A stretch of 64,000 nt of DNA from Pseudarthrobacter phenanthrenivorans Sphe3 (GCF_000189535.1 NC_015145.1:2480001-2544000), one strand, 5' to 3'; shown: positions 46,992 through 56,622, counted from the first letter of the stretch. Numbers and translations are program-made. The notes: generated from the letters alone by a model not told the origin.

Positions 46992-47594
46992 TCAGGAAAG
47001 GCGCGCCGGCAGGGTTTTGGGGAGGAAGGCGGGCCTGGTGGCTTCATAGGCAGTGATGTCCGCCTCGTGCTGCAGTGTCAGGCCGATGTCATCGAGTCCC
47101 TCGAGCAGGCGCCAGCGGGTGTAGTCGTCGATCTCGAAGGGCGCCACGATGTTGCCGCACACCACCGTCTTGGACACCAAGTCGACAGTAACCTCAGTGC
47201 CGGGGGCGTTTTCCAGTTCTTTCCAGATCAGCTCGATGTCGTCCTGGGCAACCTGTGCGGCGAGCAGTCCCTGCTTGCCGGAGTTGCCACGGAAGATGTC
47301 CGCGAAACGGGAGGAGAGAACGGCCTTGAACCCGTAGTCCTTCAACGCCCACACTGCGTGTTCACGGGAGGATCCGGTGCCGAAATCCGGGCCTGCCACC
47401 AGGACGGAGCCGGCGCTGAACGGCGCCTGGTTCAGGATGAAGGCCGGGTCCTTGCGCCATGCCGAGAACAGGGCGTCTTCAAAGCCGGTGCGGGTGATGC
47501 GCTTCAGGTACACGGCCGGGATGATCTGGTCCGTGTCCACGTTGCTTTGGCGCAGCGGGACGCCGATTCCGGTGTGCGTGGTGAACTTTTCCAT
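46992..47594 (-). CDS. leuD: 3-isopropylmalate dehydratase small subunit
   Basis: Partner of LeuC in isomerising 2-isopropylmalate to 3-isopropylmalate in leucine synthesis. The 200-residue product starts [27 protein letters not shown] and has [21 protein letters not shown], the substrate-site loop of the small subunit. It lies 9 bp after leuC on the same transcript. Confidence 0.97.
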   Translation of the reverse strand: MEKFTTHTGIGVPLRQSNVDTDQIIPAVYLKRITRTGFEDALFSAWRKDPAFILNQAPFSAGSVLVAGPDFGTGSSREHAVWALKDYGFKAVLSSRFADIFRGNSGKQGLLAAQVAQDDIELIWKELENAPGTEVTVDLVSKTVVCGNIVAPFEIDDYTRWRLLEGLDDIGLTLQHEADITAYEATRPAFLPKTLPARLS

Positions 47595-47603
47595 GGCGTT
47601 GTC

Positions 47604-49058
47604 CTAGGCTGCGTTGGTGCGGATGGCGGCGGATTCGGGGGCCGGATCGAGGTCCGACGGCGAGCTGAGGGTGCCGCGGATGGCGGTGGCTGCGGCCACC
47701 ACCGGGGAGACCAGGTGGGTCCGGCCGCCCTTGCCCTGGCGCCCTTCGAAGTTGCGGTTGGAAGTGGAGGCGCAGCGCTCCCCCACGTCCAGCTGGTCCG
47801 GATTCATGCCCAGGCACATCGAGCAGCCGGCGAAGCGCCACTCCGCGCCGAAGTCCTTGAAGACCTTGTCCAGGCCCTCAGCCTCGGCCTCAAGCCGCAC
47901 GCGTGCCGAGCCCGGCACCACCAGCATCCGGACGTTCGGGTCCTTCTGCCGGCCGCGGATGATGTCCGCTGCGGCACGGAGGTCCTCCATCCGGGAGTTG
48001 GTGCAGGAACCCAGGAAGACGGTGTCCACCCGGATGTCCTTCATGGGCGTACCGGCTTCGAGGCCCATGTACTGCAGGGCCCGTTCCGCGGCGGCCTTGG
48101 CGTTTTCGTCGCCGAAGTCCTCGGGGGACGGGACGGACTGGGACAGTGAGACGCCCTGGCCGGGATTCGTGCCCCAGGTGACGAACGGCTCCAGCGTGTT
48201 GGCATCGAGGTCCACCTGCACGTCGAAGGTCGCGTCGTCGTCGGTACGCAGGGTGTTCCAGTACTCGACGGCGGCGTCCCAGTCAGCGCCCTGCGGGGCG
48301 TGCGGACGGCCCTTCATGTAGGCGTAGGTGGTTTCGTCGGGTGCCACCATGCCGGCGCGGGCGCCGGCCTCGATGGACATGTTGCAGATGGTCATGCGGG
48401 CGTCCATGGACAGGGCGCGGATGGCCGAGCCGCGGTACTCCAGGACGTAGCCCTGGCCGCCGCCGGTGCCGATCTTGGCGATCACGGCGAGGATGATGTC
48501 CTTGGCTGTCACTCCCGGGCGGAGCGTGCCCTCAACATTGATGGCCATGGTCTTGAACGGCTTCAGCGACAGGGTCTGGGTGGCCATCACGTGCTCCACC
48601 TCGGAGGTTCCGATGCCCATGGCCAGGGCGCCGAAGGCACCGTGGGTAGAGGTGTGCGAGTCGCCGCAGACAACGGTCATGCCCGGCTGGGTGAGGCCCA
48701 GCTGCGGGCCGACCACGTGGACGATGCCCTGTTCGGCATCGCCCAGGCTGTGCAGCCGGACGCCGAATTCGGCGCAGTTGTTCCGCAGGGTCTGGATCTG
48801 GGTGCGGCTGGTCAGGTCGGCGATAGGCTTGTCGATGTCCAGCGTAGGAGTGTTGTGGTCCTCGGTGGCGATGGTCAGGTCCGGGCGGCGCAGCTTCCTG
48901 CCGGCCAGCCGCAGGCCCTCGAAGGCCTGCGGGGACGTGACCTCGTGGACCAGGTGAAGGTCGATGAAAAGAAGGTCGGGCTGGGCATTGGCTCCTTCGC
49001 CGTCGCCTTTGCGCACCACATGTGCGTCCCAGACTTTCTCGGCCAATGTCTTTGCCAT
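47604..49058 (-). CDS. leuC: 3-isopropylmalate dehydratase large subunit
   Basis: Aconitase-type 4Fe-4S subunit of isopropylmalate isomerase. The 484-residue product has [24 protein letters not shown], and the three cluster cysteines in [10 protein letters not shown] and [13 protein letters not shown]. The ATG at 49058 has AAGGGAG seven bases before it and is preferred to the ATG two codons upstream. Promoter region shared with the divergent IclR-type regulator, which probably represses it. Confidence 0.96.
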   Translation of the reverse strand: MAKTLAEKVWDAHVVRKGDGEGANAQPDLLFIDLHLVHEVTSPQAFEGLRLAGRKLRRPDLTIATEDHNTPTLDIDKPIADLTSRTQIQTLRNNCAEFGVRLHSLGDAEQGIVHVVGPQLGLTQPGMTVVCGDSHTSTHGAFGALAMGIGTSEVEHVMATQTLSLKPFKTMAINVEGTLRPGVTAKDIILAVIAKIGTGGGQGYVLEYRGSAIRALSMDARMTICNMSIEAGARAGMVAPDETTYAYMKGRPHAPQGADWDAAVEYWNTLRTDDDATFDVQVDLDANTLEPFVTWGTNPGQGVSLSQSVPSPEDFGDENAKAAAERALQYMGLEAGTPMKDIRVDTVFLGSCTNSRMEDLRAAADIIRGRQKDPNVRMLVVPGSARVRLEAEAEGLDKVFKDFGAEWRFAGCSMCLGMNPDQLDVGERCASTSNRNFEGRQGKGGRTHLVSPVVAAATAIRGTLSSPSDLDPAPESAAIRTNAA

Positions 49059-49140
49059 GGCCATCTCCCTTCACTGCTGTTTGGCTGATGGTTCCACTGA
49101 ACCAGTACGGCTCTGCACTGCGCCAGCCGAAAGATTTGCA

Positions 49141-49155
49141 TCTCAGATATTGAGA
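49141..49155. promoter_or_regulatory. Candidate operator of the leuC / IclR-regulator intergenic region
   Basis: The 15-bp inverted repeat TCTCAGATATTGAGA (arms TCTCA and TGAGA) is followed by CGGC. It sits 83 bp before leuC and 16 bp before the regulator start, in the putative promoter spacer for the regulator (TTGCAT 49136-49141, CAATAT 49159-49164, 17 bp apart). A nearly identical site lies before leuB, so it is probably the binding site of the adjacent IclR-type protein. Confidence 0.7.
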
Positions 49156-49170
49156 CGGCAATATCATTAC

Positions 49171-49890
49171 ATGGACAATTCTAGTGGAGTCGGTGTCATT
49201 GATAAAGCGGCCCAGGTACTGGACGCGCTCGAGGCCGGGCCCACCACGCTGGCCCAGCTTGTGGCGGCCACCGGCCTCGCCCGGCCCACTGTCCACCGCC
49301 TTGCCCTTGCCCTGGTCCATCACCGGCTCGTGAGCCGTGACATCCAGGGCCGTTTTGTGCTGGGAAGCCGCCTGGTTGAGCTGGCATCGGCTGCCGGCGA
49401 GGACCGGCTGATCGCTTCTGCCGGCCCTGTGCTGATGCAGTTGCGCGATGCGACCGGCGAAAGCGCCCAGATTTTCCGCCGCCAGGGCGACTGGCGCGTC
49501 TGCGTGGCGTCCGCCGAACGGCCTATCGGCTTGCGGGACACCATTCCGGTAGGAACGCAGCTGTCCATGAAGGCTGGCTCTGCAGCCCAGGTGCTGCTCG
49601 CCTGGGAGGACCATGACCGCCTGCTCGAGGGGCTGCAGTCCGCACGCTTCACGCCCACCGTCCTGGCGGGCGTACGACGGCGGGGCTGGGGCCAGAGCCT
49701 CGGCGAACGTGAGCCGGGGGTTGCGTCCGTTTCGGCTCCTGTGCGGGGACCTTCCGGACGCGTCATTGCCGCCGTATCAATTTCCGGACCAATCGAGCGG
49801 CTCACCCGCCAGCCCGGCAGGCTGCACGCCGAAGTGGTCTGCAACGCGGGCCGGGTACTCACCGAGGCCCTGCGCAAGAACAACGACTGA
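49171..49890 (+). CDS. ndgR: IclR family transcriptional regulator of leucine biosynthesis (NdgR/LtbR-like)
   Basis: The 239-residue product starts MDNSSGVGVIDKAAQVLDALEAGP and has an N-terminal winged helix (TTLAQLVAATGLARPTVHRLALALVHHRLV) and a C-terminal IclR effector domain. This type (NdgR in Streptomyces, LtbR in Corynebacterium) is typically divergent from leuCD and represses leuB/leuCD. No ribosome binding site precedes the ATG, so the message may be leaderless. Confidence 0.9.
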   Translation: MDNSSGVGVIDKAAQVLDALEAGPTTLAQLVAATGLARPTVHRLALALVHHRLVSRDIQGRFVLGSRLVELASAAGEDRLIASAGPVLMQLRDATGESAQIFRRQGDWRVCVASAERPIGLRDTIPVGTQLSMKAGSAAQVLLAWEDHDRLLEGLQSARFTPTVLAGVRRRGWGQSLGEREPGVASVSAPVRGPSGRVIAAVSISGPIERLTRQPGRLHAEVVCNAGRVLTEALRKNND

Positions 49891-49944
49891 GGCCGGACGA
49901 TCGGCTGCCCCTCCCCCGGTGCTGCCGGCGCTAGGATTTTCGCC

Positions 49945-50478
49945 ATGGGCAGCTACGCAGTATTTCTCCGGGGCATCAACGTCGGCGGCATCAACATCAG
50001 GATGGCGGAGCTCCGGGAGGCCTTGGAGAACTGCGGCTTTGCGGATGCCAGGACCCTTCTGGCCAGCGGGAACGTCGTGCTGACCAGCGCCCTGGATGCA
50101 GCCGCCGTGAAGCGGGAATGCGAAAAGTGCCTCCGGCAAGCGTTCGGTTACGACGCGTGGGTGGTGGTCCTTGAGGCTGCCCGGGTGGCAGAACTGGTCT
50201 CGGCCTGCCCGTACCCGGACGATGACAAAACCACCCACACCTACATCACCCTGGCTTCCGACACCGCAATGCTCGACGAACTCGAGGCCACGGGCGCGGC
50301 ACTGGCAGGTGTGGAGCTGACGCGGCTGGGCCCCGAGGCGCTGGCCTGGCTGGCACCTGCCGGCGGAACCTTGGACAGCCCCTTCAGCAAAGCCTCAGCC
50401 AAACCGAGGTTCAAGGCCTCCACCACCACACGCAACCTGCGGACCCTGGTCAAGGTCAGGGACGCAGCCGCAGCCTAG
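49945..50478 (+). CDS. DUF1697 family protein
   Basis: A 177-residue protein starting MGSYAVFLRGINVGGINIRMAELREAL, the characteristic DUF1697 N-terminus, with GFADARTLLASGNVVLTS and a C-terminal FKASTTTRNLRTL. The fold is known from structural genomics; function is unknown. Its TAG stop overlaps the convergent GTPase stop in a shared CTAG. Confidence 0.9.
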   Translation: MGSYAVFLRGINVGGINIRMAELREALENCGFADARTLLASGNVVLTSALDAAAVKRECEKCLRQAFGYDAWVVVLEAARVAELVSACPYPDDDKTTHTYITLASDTAMLDELEATGAALAGVELTRLGPEALAWLAPAGGTLDSPFSKASAKPRFKASTTTRNLRTLVKVRDAAAA

Positions 50479-52097
50479 TCATGTCCCGCCCGCGCGGTCC
50501 GCAGCGCGGCACTAAAGGCGGCCAGTCTGCTGACCTCCACCTCCACCGGTTCCACTACCAGTTCCTCCGCCACATCGGCGACAGCCGCGTTGAGCCTTTT
50601 CCGCGCCCTCGCCGAGCGGGCACCGGCAGCGGCAGCAGCGATGAACCGTCCCGTGATGGCCAGGAAAATCCCCAGCACCACCCCTGATGCGATCAGCAGC
50701 GTGGGAACGGGCCACCCCTCCACCCGGGGGACCTCCGGCACCGGCATCTGGAAATAGCCGAGGCCGGCCAGGAACCCGAGCCATCCCAGTCCGACGACGG
50801 CAGCCAGCAGCGCCAACCATTGCACAGCATTGAAGACTCCCCACCACCAGGACTTCCGGTTTGCTGCGAGGTCGGTTCCGGCGATGGCCTGGTCCAGGGC
50901 GTCGGGCAACCGGTCCCTGCCCTCACGCGCTGCGCCGCGGATGGCAGCACGCCAGGGACCGGGGGCACCGGCGCTGGCGGCATCGGCGAATTCCCGTACA
51001 GCGGCGTCGGTACGCGCCCGTTCCGGCGCCCCCGCAGGCGGCAGGGATGTCCTGTTCAGCTCCGATGGCGCCGCGCTGCGCAGGTTGAGCCGGCGCAAGG
51101 GATCAGCCCGGAACCGGGACAGCCACCGGGTCACCGGCCACCCGGTGCGCCGGACTGACTCGAGCCGGTAGGACTGCCCCACTGCCCGGACCACCACCGG
51201 AACGTTGGCAGCCACGGCCAGTTCATCCGCCAGGCGGGTTTTTGCCCCCGGCCGCACGCCGGCCGCGGCACCTTCGCCGGAGACGGCGCCGAGGTCGGCT
51301 GATGCTTTCGTGATATCCGCGGCAAGCCGCTGCGACTGGGCTTTGCGCTTGACCGCCACGCCGCGGATCGCCGCCCGGACCTGGTCAATGCCTGCCCCGG
51401 TCAGGGCGGAGGCTGCGAGCACCTGGACCTTGGCGAGACCATCACGGGCCAGGATGGACCGGAGGGATTCCAGCACCGGCTGCACATCCCGCTCCGGCAG
51501 CCGGTCCACCTGGTTCAGCACCACCAGGGTCACGGCGCCGTGCGACGCCAGGCGTGACAGGAAGTCGTTGTGCACTGCCGCATCCGCGTACTTCTGGGGA
51601 TCGAGCACCCACACCAGGACATCAACCAGCCCCACCATCCGTTCCACCACCTCACGGTTGGCTGCCTTGGTGGAATCGAAGTCGGGCAGGTCCAGGAGGA
51701 TCAGTCCAGTGCCCTCATCGGCGAAACCCTCCACGGCGTCGGCGTGGTGCCGGTTGCGGACGTCCAGCCAGTCCAGCAGCGGCTCGCTGCCCTCGACTCC
51801 CCAGACCCCTGCCAAAGGTTCCGATGTAGTGGGACGCCGTGCTGCCGCCGTCGCGATTTCAGCGCCGCTGACCGCGTTGAACAGCGAGGACTTCCCGCTG
51901 CCGGTGGCCCCGAAGAACCCCACCACTGTGTGGTCCGCCGAAAGCGACCGGCGGGAACTGGCGCGTTCCAGGACGGTGAGGACCTCCTGGAGGGAGTCGT
52001 CGGGAAGGACGCCTTCGCCAAGCTCACGGGCATCGTTCAGGGCGGCAAGCCGGCGGTCCAGCCGGGACGATTCGCGGGTGTCGCTGTGCCTGCTCAT
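50475..52097 (-). CDS. Dynamin-like membrane GTPase (second of pair)
   Basis: The 540-residue product has a GTPase domain in its first half: G1 FFGATGSGKSSLFNAVSG (about 61-78), Thr-containing switch, G3 LLDLPDFDSTKAA and G4 VVLNQVDRLPE. Two membrane segments follow at about 415-445 and 465-490, with an Ala-rich coiled tail. It resembles YfjP/bacterial dynamin-like proteins that bind membranes in pairs. Its start overlaps the preceding GTPase by ATGA, so the two subunits are cotranslated. Confidence 0.85.
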   Translation of the reverse strand: MSRHSDTRESSRLDRRLAALNDARELGEGVLPDDSLQEVLTVLERASSRRSLSADHTVVGFFGATGSGKSSLFNAVSGAEIATAAARRPTTSEPLAGVWGVEGSEPLLDWLDVRNRHHADAVEGFADEGTGLILLDLPDFDSTKAANREVVERMVGLVDVLVWVLDPQKYADAAVHNDFLSRLASHGAVTLVVLNQVDRLPERDVQPVLESLRSILARDGLAKVQVLAASALTGAGIDQVRAAIRGVAVKRKAQSQRLAADITKASADLGAVSGEGAAAGVRPGAKTRLADELAVAANVPVVVRAVGQSYRLESVRRTGWPVTRWLSRFRADPLRRLNLRSAAPSELNRTSLPPAGAPERARTDAAVREFADAASAGAPGPWRAAIRGAAREGRDRLPDALDQAIAGTDLAANRKSWWWGVFNAVQWLALLAAVVGLGWLGFLAGLGYFQMPVPEVPRVEGWPVPTLLIASGVVLGIFLAITGRFIAAAAAGARSARARKRLNAAVADVAEELVVEPVEVEVSRLAAFSAALRTARAGHD

Positions 52098-53887
52098 GCG
52101 GCGTCCGCCAGCCGGAGCAGTGCGACGGCGTGGGCGGCAAGTTGTTCGGGTGCATCGTCGTCGCGTCCCGGAAGCCGGTCAAGGAATTTCCGCCGCTCGT
52201 CCTGCAACAGAAGCTGGCAGCGGGAATGCAGGTCCTCCCGGGCTTTTTCAGCCATGCGTCGGACGGCATCCTCGCCGAACACCGCCTCCAGCAGCCGCTG
52301 CCCCACTACGGCGGTTCCCCCGGCGACGCCCACCTCAAGGCCGGTCAGCCCGGCCGTCATGGAAAACACCACGATCATCAGCGCAGCGCCCAGTCCGTTG
52401 ATGCCAAACGACAGCCAGCGGGCCTGGGTTCGTTTTCCCTGGCCCTCGGTGCGGATCAGCTCCATCAGCGCTTCCTGCCAGGCCCGGATTTCTGCCGCGG
52501 TCCGGTCCGCAAAGCCCGGGGTCGTGCCGGAGAGATCGTCCGTTCCCAGCAGGTGGCGTCCGGCAGGGTCAGTGCGCCAGCGCTGGTCGGTATCTTCGGC
52601 GGCGTTGGCCGCTTCATCGACGATGACCGCCTGCAGCCCTGTTTCTATCGCTGCCTCAACCCTCACCGCGGGCGCCGGCTCGCCCCGGAAGAACGCTCCC
52701 ACCCGGTCGCGGAACCGGCCCACGTTCTGCTCGAGTGTCCGGAAGAACTCACCCGTGCCCACGAAGTCCTGCCAACGGGCCAGCACCTCGCCGCGCAGGA
52801 GCGCACCGTCCCTCGTCGCATCCAGGATGCGTTCGGCGGCGTCCCGGTAGGCCGCGACGGCGGCAGCTTCCAGGGCGTCCGCCGCCTGATGTTGCTCACG
52901 CGCTGCCATGGCTACGGCGGAGACCCGGCCGGCCAGGGCGCGCACAGTCCCGTTCAGCGTGCGGCGGGCAATGTCGGACCGTCCCGCAGCATCGGCGGCC
53001 AGTTCACCCAGCCACGCCTTCAGCGGCAGGACGGCATCGGCGGGCAGCATGCCCATGGGATCCAGGCTGGTTTCCGGGATGACGAAGAGCTGGGCAGAGC
53101 GCAGGCCTTCCCGGTCCAGGAGCCTGCGCAGGTCCTCGCTTACTTCCGCTTCGGCGCCGGCCGGCACACGGTCCAGGACCACCCCCACCATGATGTCCCG
53201 TGAGGCCGCGTCCAGGAGCAGTTTCCAGGGTACGGCGTCCGCGTAGCGGTTGGCGGTGGTCACAAAGATCCACAGGTCCGCGGCAGCCAGGAGCTGCGCA
53301 GCCAGTTTGCGGTTGTCATCGGAGATGGAGTCGACATCGGGGGCGTCCAGGACTGCGATTCCCGCGGGGACTCCCGGATCGGCCACGAGGACAAGGGAAG
53401 ACATGGCAGTTGCGTCCGGCGCTGCTCCTGCCCGGCTCGCCGGGACCGCGCTGCTGCTGATCGAACCGCGGATCCTGCTCAGGCTGGGCAGGACGCGCTG
53501 TCCCTCGAACCAGTCCGCTTCCGAGGGGTGGTGCAGGAGGATGGGTTGCCGGGTGGTGGGGCGGATGGCCCCGGAACGCGTGACGGGGTGGCCCACTATC
53601 CCGTTTACCAGGGTTGATTTGCCCGCTCCGGTGGAACCTCCGACGACGGCAAGGAGCGGTGCGTCCAGGCTGCGGTACCGCGGGAGGATGTAGTCATCGA
53701 GCTGGGCCACTGCGCTGGCCGCCTCGCGGCGTGCCTGGTCCGCGTCGGGCAGGGCCAGGGGCAGGGTGGCGGCGGCCAGGTCACCGCGCACTTCTTCCAG
53801 CAGTGTTACGGCTGCCAGTGCCGCAGCACCACCGGAGGGCGTGCGTAGCGGACCCTGCAGGTCCTCGTGCTCGTTTGGGGAGGTCAC
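52094..53887 (-). CDS. Dynamin-like GTPase (first of pair)
   Basis: The 597-residue product has G1 VVGGSTGAGKSTLVNGIVG, then G3 AVLDAPDVDSISDD; the G4 NKxD motif is not canonical (the equivalent strand ends VVLDRVPAG). A hydrophobic hairpin FGINGLGAALMIVVFSMTAG at about 500-535 probably inserts in the membrane. The layout of a larger and a smaller dynamin-like GTPase in one operon recalls DynA/DynB of Streptomyces. GTG at 53887 gives VTSPNEHEDLQGP; 53932 is an alternative start and the ribosome binding site is poor for both. Confidence 0.82.
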   Translation of the reverse strand: MTSPNEHEDLQGPLRTPSGGAAALAAVTLLEEVRGDLAAATLPLALPDADQARREAASAVAQLDDYILPRYRSLDAPLLAVVGGSTGAGKSTLVNGIVGHPVTRSGAIRPTTRQPILLHHPSEADWFEGQRVLPSLSRIRGSISSSAVPASRAGAAPDATAMSSLVLVADPGVPAGIAVLDAPDVDSISDDNRKLAAQLLAAADLWIFVTTANRYADAVPWKLLLDAASRDIMVGVVLDRVPAGAEAEVSEDLRRLLDREGLRSAQLFVIPETSLDPMGMLPADAVLPLKAWLGELAADAAGRSDIARRTLNGTVRALAGRVSAVAMAAREQHQAADALEAAAVAAYRDAAERILDATRDGALLRGEVLARWQDFVGTGEFFRTLEQNVGRFRDRVGAFFRGEPAPAVRVEAAIETGLQAVIVDEAANAAEDTDQRWRTDPAGRHLLGTDDLSGTTPGFADRTAAEIRAWQEALMELIRTEGQGKRTQARWLSFGINGLGAALMIVVFSMTAGLTGLEVGVAGGTAVVGQRLLEAVFGEDAVRRMAEKAREDLHSRCQLLLQDERRKFLDRLPGRDDDAPEQLAAHAVALLRLADAA

Positions 53888-53956
53888 AGGATCATCATGC
53901 CAGTTCAGGGCGGCCTGGGTGGGGTTCACCACAACACACCGTGCGGGCCCGAACGC

Positions 53957-53990
53957 AAAAATGGCCCCGGGCGTTTGCCCGGGACCATTT
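53957..53990 (-). terminator. Intrinsic terminator after the tRNA genes
   Basis: On the minus strand a 14-bp stem with one G-U pair and a 4-nt AAAC loop is followed by a short T-run, a few bases after the tRNA-Glu CCA end. Confidence 0.85.
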
Positions 53991-53993
53991 GCT

Positions 53994-54069
53994 TGGTGAC
54001 CCCAGCGGGATTCGAACCCGCGTTACCGCCGTGAGAGGGCGGCGTACTAGGCCGCTATACGATGGGGCC
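53994..54069 (-). tRNA. tRNA-Glu (anticodon CTC)
   Basis: A full cloverleaf on the minus strand: acceptor GGCCCCA paired with TGGGGTC, D-arm, anticodon arm CGCCC-TCTCAC-GGCG with CTC, the T-loop GTTCGAATC and an encoded CCA. It is followed by a terminator. Confidence 0.97.
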
Positions 54070-54208
54070 GTGTACTTTGCCGTACTTCCTGCCGGCGTTT
54101 CCGCCGGTCAAGCTCAGTGATTGTTTCACACACTTCGCTCTGGTTTCAAATCGGCGAACCGGCTGAAACCGCCTGTTTTGAGTTCCAAAACCGGGACTCA
54201 AACCAGAG

Positions 54209-54280
54209 CTGGGATACCAGGACTCGAACCTAGAATGACGGTACCAGAAACCGTAGTGTTGCCAATTACACCATATCCCA
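54209..54280 (-). tRNA. tRNA-Gln (anticodon CTG)
   Basis: Minus-strand cloverleaf: acceptor TGGGATA with TATCCCA, anticodon loop TTTCTGG (CTG) and T-loop GTTCGAGTC. No CCA is encoded after the G discriminator. It lies 139 bp upstream of tRNA-Glu, probably on one transcript. gltX at 56622 charges tRNA-Glu and, in many Gram-positives, also tRNA-Gln. Confidence 0.97.
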
Positions 54281-54344
54281 ATGATACTTTCGGGCCGGTT
54301 TTCAGGGCTTTTGCCCTGCTCCGTGCCCCTCAGCACGAGAAATT

Positions 54345-54373
54345 ACTTTACCTGAGACTTTCTGCTCGCACAA
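54345..54373 (-). promoter_or_regulatory. Promoter of the tRNA-Gln/tRNA-Glu unit
   Basis: Minus strand: -35 TTGTGC (54373-54368), 17-bp spacer, -10 TAAAGT (54350-54345), about 65 bp before the tRNA-Gln 5' end. It is a reasonable sigma-A/HrdB-type promoter in an AT-richer patch. Confidence 0.6.
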
Positions 54374-54437
54374 ATCGGGCCAGCCCACCCGCGGTCGTTC
54401 CGCCGGTCGCCTCACCGGCAGCTGCCCTGCGCCGCTT

Positions 54438-55091
54438 CTACGCTTTGCGGAACCACAGGAAAACGCTGATCGCATACGCCGGGACCAGGATGCCGGCAGG
54501 TGCGCCGAACACCACGTCATACGTGAGGTAGGAAACAAAGACCAGGATTGCAGCAGGACCATTGGCGAGGGCCAGCCATCGCTGCCACCTGAACGTCGAA
54601 CCCGCGAATGCTGCAGCCGTGAGCGCGATCGCCACCCCCATCAGGGTGTAGGCGGCCGCGTCCACCATTTGCATGAAACTGCCCGGGCCGAAAACCAGGA
54701 GCTGGACTTCCTCTTCCCTCCCGCTCAAAGCCCGCGGATGCACCACGAACAGCCACGTTACGTACACAATCTCCGCAAGCGCGGCATAGATTGCGGCAAA
54801 CAAAGTAGAGCTGTGCGTCCAGACCTTGGCTGCGGCCGAGCAGGAGTAGTGGATGCTGACAGTCAGCAGGACGAACGAGGGCGCGATCAGGGCCGAAGCA
54901 CCGATCGGGACCCAGACGTCCCAAGGGGAGGAAAGCATGGGATCCAGGACCAGGCCAAGATCGAAAATAATGTAGGTGGCCGCGGTGGCCGCTGCCGACC
55001 ACATCCCCAGGACACGGGCGCCGCGGGCAGGCCTTGTGTTCACCGGCGACAAGCGCGCATCAGGATTCTTTGAAAACCGTGTACTCCCCAC
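54438..55091 (-). CDS. Multi-span membrane protein, function unknown
   Basis: A 217-residue protein with about six hydrophobic segments (TAATYIIFDLGLVLD, IGASALIAPSFVLLTVSI, FAAIYAALAEIVYVTWLFVV, AAYTLMGVAIALTAAAFAG, WLALANGPAAILVFVSYLTY and AGILVPAYAISVFLWF). I recognise no family for certain. The GTG at 55091 has GGGAGG six to seven bases upstream and is the best start; the long frame beyond it lacks coding character. Divergent from the SRPBCC gene. Confidence 0.75.
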   Translation of the reverse strand: MGSTRFSKNPDARLSPVNTRPARGARVLGMWSAAATAATYIIFDLGLVLDPMLSSPWDVWVPIGASALIAPSFVLLTVSIHYSCSAAAKVWTHSSTLFAAIYAALAEIVYVTWLFVVHPRALSGREEEVQLLVFGPGSFMQMVDAAAYTLMGVAIALTAAAFAGSTFRWQRWLALANGPAAILVFVSYLTYDVVFGAPAGILVPAYAISVFLWFRKA

Positions 55092-55270
55092 GGCGCACCT
55101 CCCGGAGATCCTGCCTGCCCCGAGGTTACGGGGCGTGAGCCAACGGAAGCCAGAGTCCAAAGGCCCGCGGTGCGTCCAAGGACTTCGGCCTCTGGCCGGC
55201 GGTGCAGGTGATTGGGGACGCTTGCCGGGACAGCCCTGGCCGGGCAAAGGACCGACGGAAAGGACATGCG

Positions 55271-55888
55271 GTGGCAGACAAAGCACGGACAGTCATGGGC
55301 CTGCTGGGTGCGGCGGGGATCGCTGCCGGGGTCCGGGCGTGGCGCCACTGGCACCTGACGTGGGGCGCCACCCCTGATGAAGTGGCCCGCGCATTGCCGG
55401 GTGATGACCTGGTGAAGTCTCCGACATTCGACGCTACCCGGGCCATCACCATCGGAGCGCCGCCCGAACGGATCTGGCCCTGGCTCGCCCAGGTGGGGGT
55501 TCGGCGGGCAGGCTGGTACAGCTATGACCTGCTGGACAACCTGGGGCATCCCAGCGCCCGGCGAATCCGGCCCGAATGGCAGGACCTGGAACCGGGCGAC
55601 GTGCTGGCGATGAGCCCGGACGGCAAACACGGGATCAACGTTTATTCACTGGACTACCCGCGCTCGATGGTCTGGGGCACACCCGGTGACACCACGTGGG
55701 CCTGGCAGCTCGACCCCCAACCGGACGGAACCACCCGGCTCCTTACGCGGATCCGTTCCCGCATCCGCTGGCAGCCCGCATCCATTGCTTTCTATGCACT
55801 GCTGGAGGTTGCCGACTTCTGGATGATCCGCAAAATGCTGACCGGCCTGCGTGAGCGGGCCGAACGGGACGGAACCGCAGCCTCCTAG
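55271..55888 (+). CDS. SRPBCC-family-like protein
   Basis: The 205-residue product has a short hydrophobic N-terminus (VMGLLGAAGIAAGVRAW) and then the START/SRPBCC pattern AITIGAPPERIWPWLAQVGVRRAGWYSYDLLDNLG, seen in polyketide-cyclase-like ligand-binding proteins. The ligand is unknown. The GTG at 55271 has AAGGA upstream. Its stop shares a CTAG with the convergent HAD gene. Confidence 0.75.
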   Translation: MADKARTVMGLLGAAGIAAGVRAWRHWHLTWGATPDEVARALPGDDLVKSPTFDATRAITIGAPPERIWPWLAQVGVRRAGWYSYDLLDNLGHPSARRIRPEWQDLEPGDVLAMSPDGKHGINVYSLDYPRSMVWGTPGDTTWAWQLDPQPDGTTRLLTRIRSRIRWQPASIAFYALLEVADFWMIRKMLTGLRERAERDGTAAS

Positions 55889-56622
55889 GCGAGCAGCTCC
55901 GCCAGCGAGGACACGGCGTTGCCCTCAAATTCCGGCACCTGCTCCCCCGCCCGGTTAAGCCAGACGCCCAGGAGGCCGGCCGCCGTCGAGCCTTCCACGT
56001 CCAACAGCCGGTTGTCGCCGACGTACAGGGTCTCCGCCGGTTCTGTACCCAGGAGCCGCACCCCTTCCAGGTAGATGGCGGGTTCAGGTTTTGCCACGCC
56101 CATGGTGTCCGTTCCCACCAGCCTCCGGACGCGCTCCAGTCCCGCTCCGTCCAGCTTGGCACGCTGGTAATCATGCACGTTGTTGCTGACGGCGCCGTAG
56201 GGAATACCGGCCTGGTCCAGGACATCCAGCAGCGGCATGACATCCGGGAACGGCTTCACGTAGGCGGGTTGCTTCTCTATGTACGCCGTCAGCCACTGAT
56301 GGGACTGCTCGCCTTCACCCAGCTCCACGCCGAAGTGGCCCAGCGCCGCGCGCCCCCTCAGCAACCGCTGTTCGTTGAACGTCAGTTCACCTGCAAGGTA
56401 GCGGTCGTAATAGTGCGTGGTTTCGTGTGTGAAAATCCGCCCGAACCGCTCCCACCCGGCCTGGTCAAGGCCGGGCAGCAGGTGTTCGCTGACTTCCCGC
56501 AGGGCGGTGGTCATCGATAATTCCAGGTCCACCAGGGTGTCGTCGATATCGAACAGGATCCCCCGCACGGTCCCGAAGGGCGTGGCGAGGATACCGGTGC
56601 GGGCAGCGCTGGGAGCCGACAT
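55885..56622 (-). CDS. HAD-superfamily hydrolase
   Basis: The 245-residue product is a haloacid dehalogenase-type phosphatase: motif I ILFDIDDTLVDLE (DxDxT), motif II AVSNNVHDYQ, the lysine in VAKPEPAIY and motif IV YVGDNRLLDVEG. The cap domain (about 35-115) has no clear substrate signature, so the substrate is unknown. Its ATG overlaps the gltX stop by one base (TGATG). Confidence 0.88.
   Translation of the reverse strand: MSAPSAARTGILATPFGTVRGILFDIDDTLVDLELSMTTALREVSEHLLPGLDQAGWERFGRIFTHETTHYYDRYLAGELTFNEQRLLRGRAALGHFGVELGEGEQSHQWLTAYIEKQPAYVKPFPDVMPLLDVLDQAGIPYGAVSNNVHDYQRAKLDGAGLERVRRLVGTDTMGVAKPEPAIYLEGVRLLGTEPAETLYVGDNRLLDVEGSTAAGLLGVWLNRAGEQVPEFEGNAVSSLAELLA

Noticed and set aside
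53994..54280. The tRNA pair as an integration site for an island
   Set aside because: No integrase, no direct repeat of a tRNA 3' end and normal composition on both sides.
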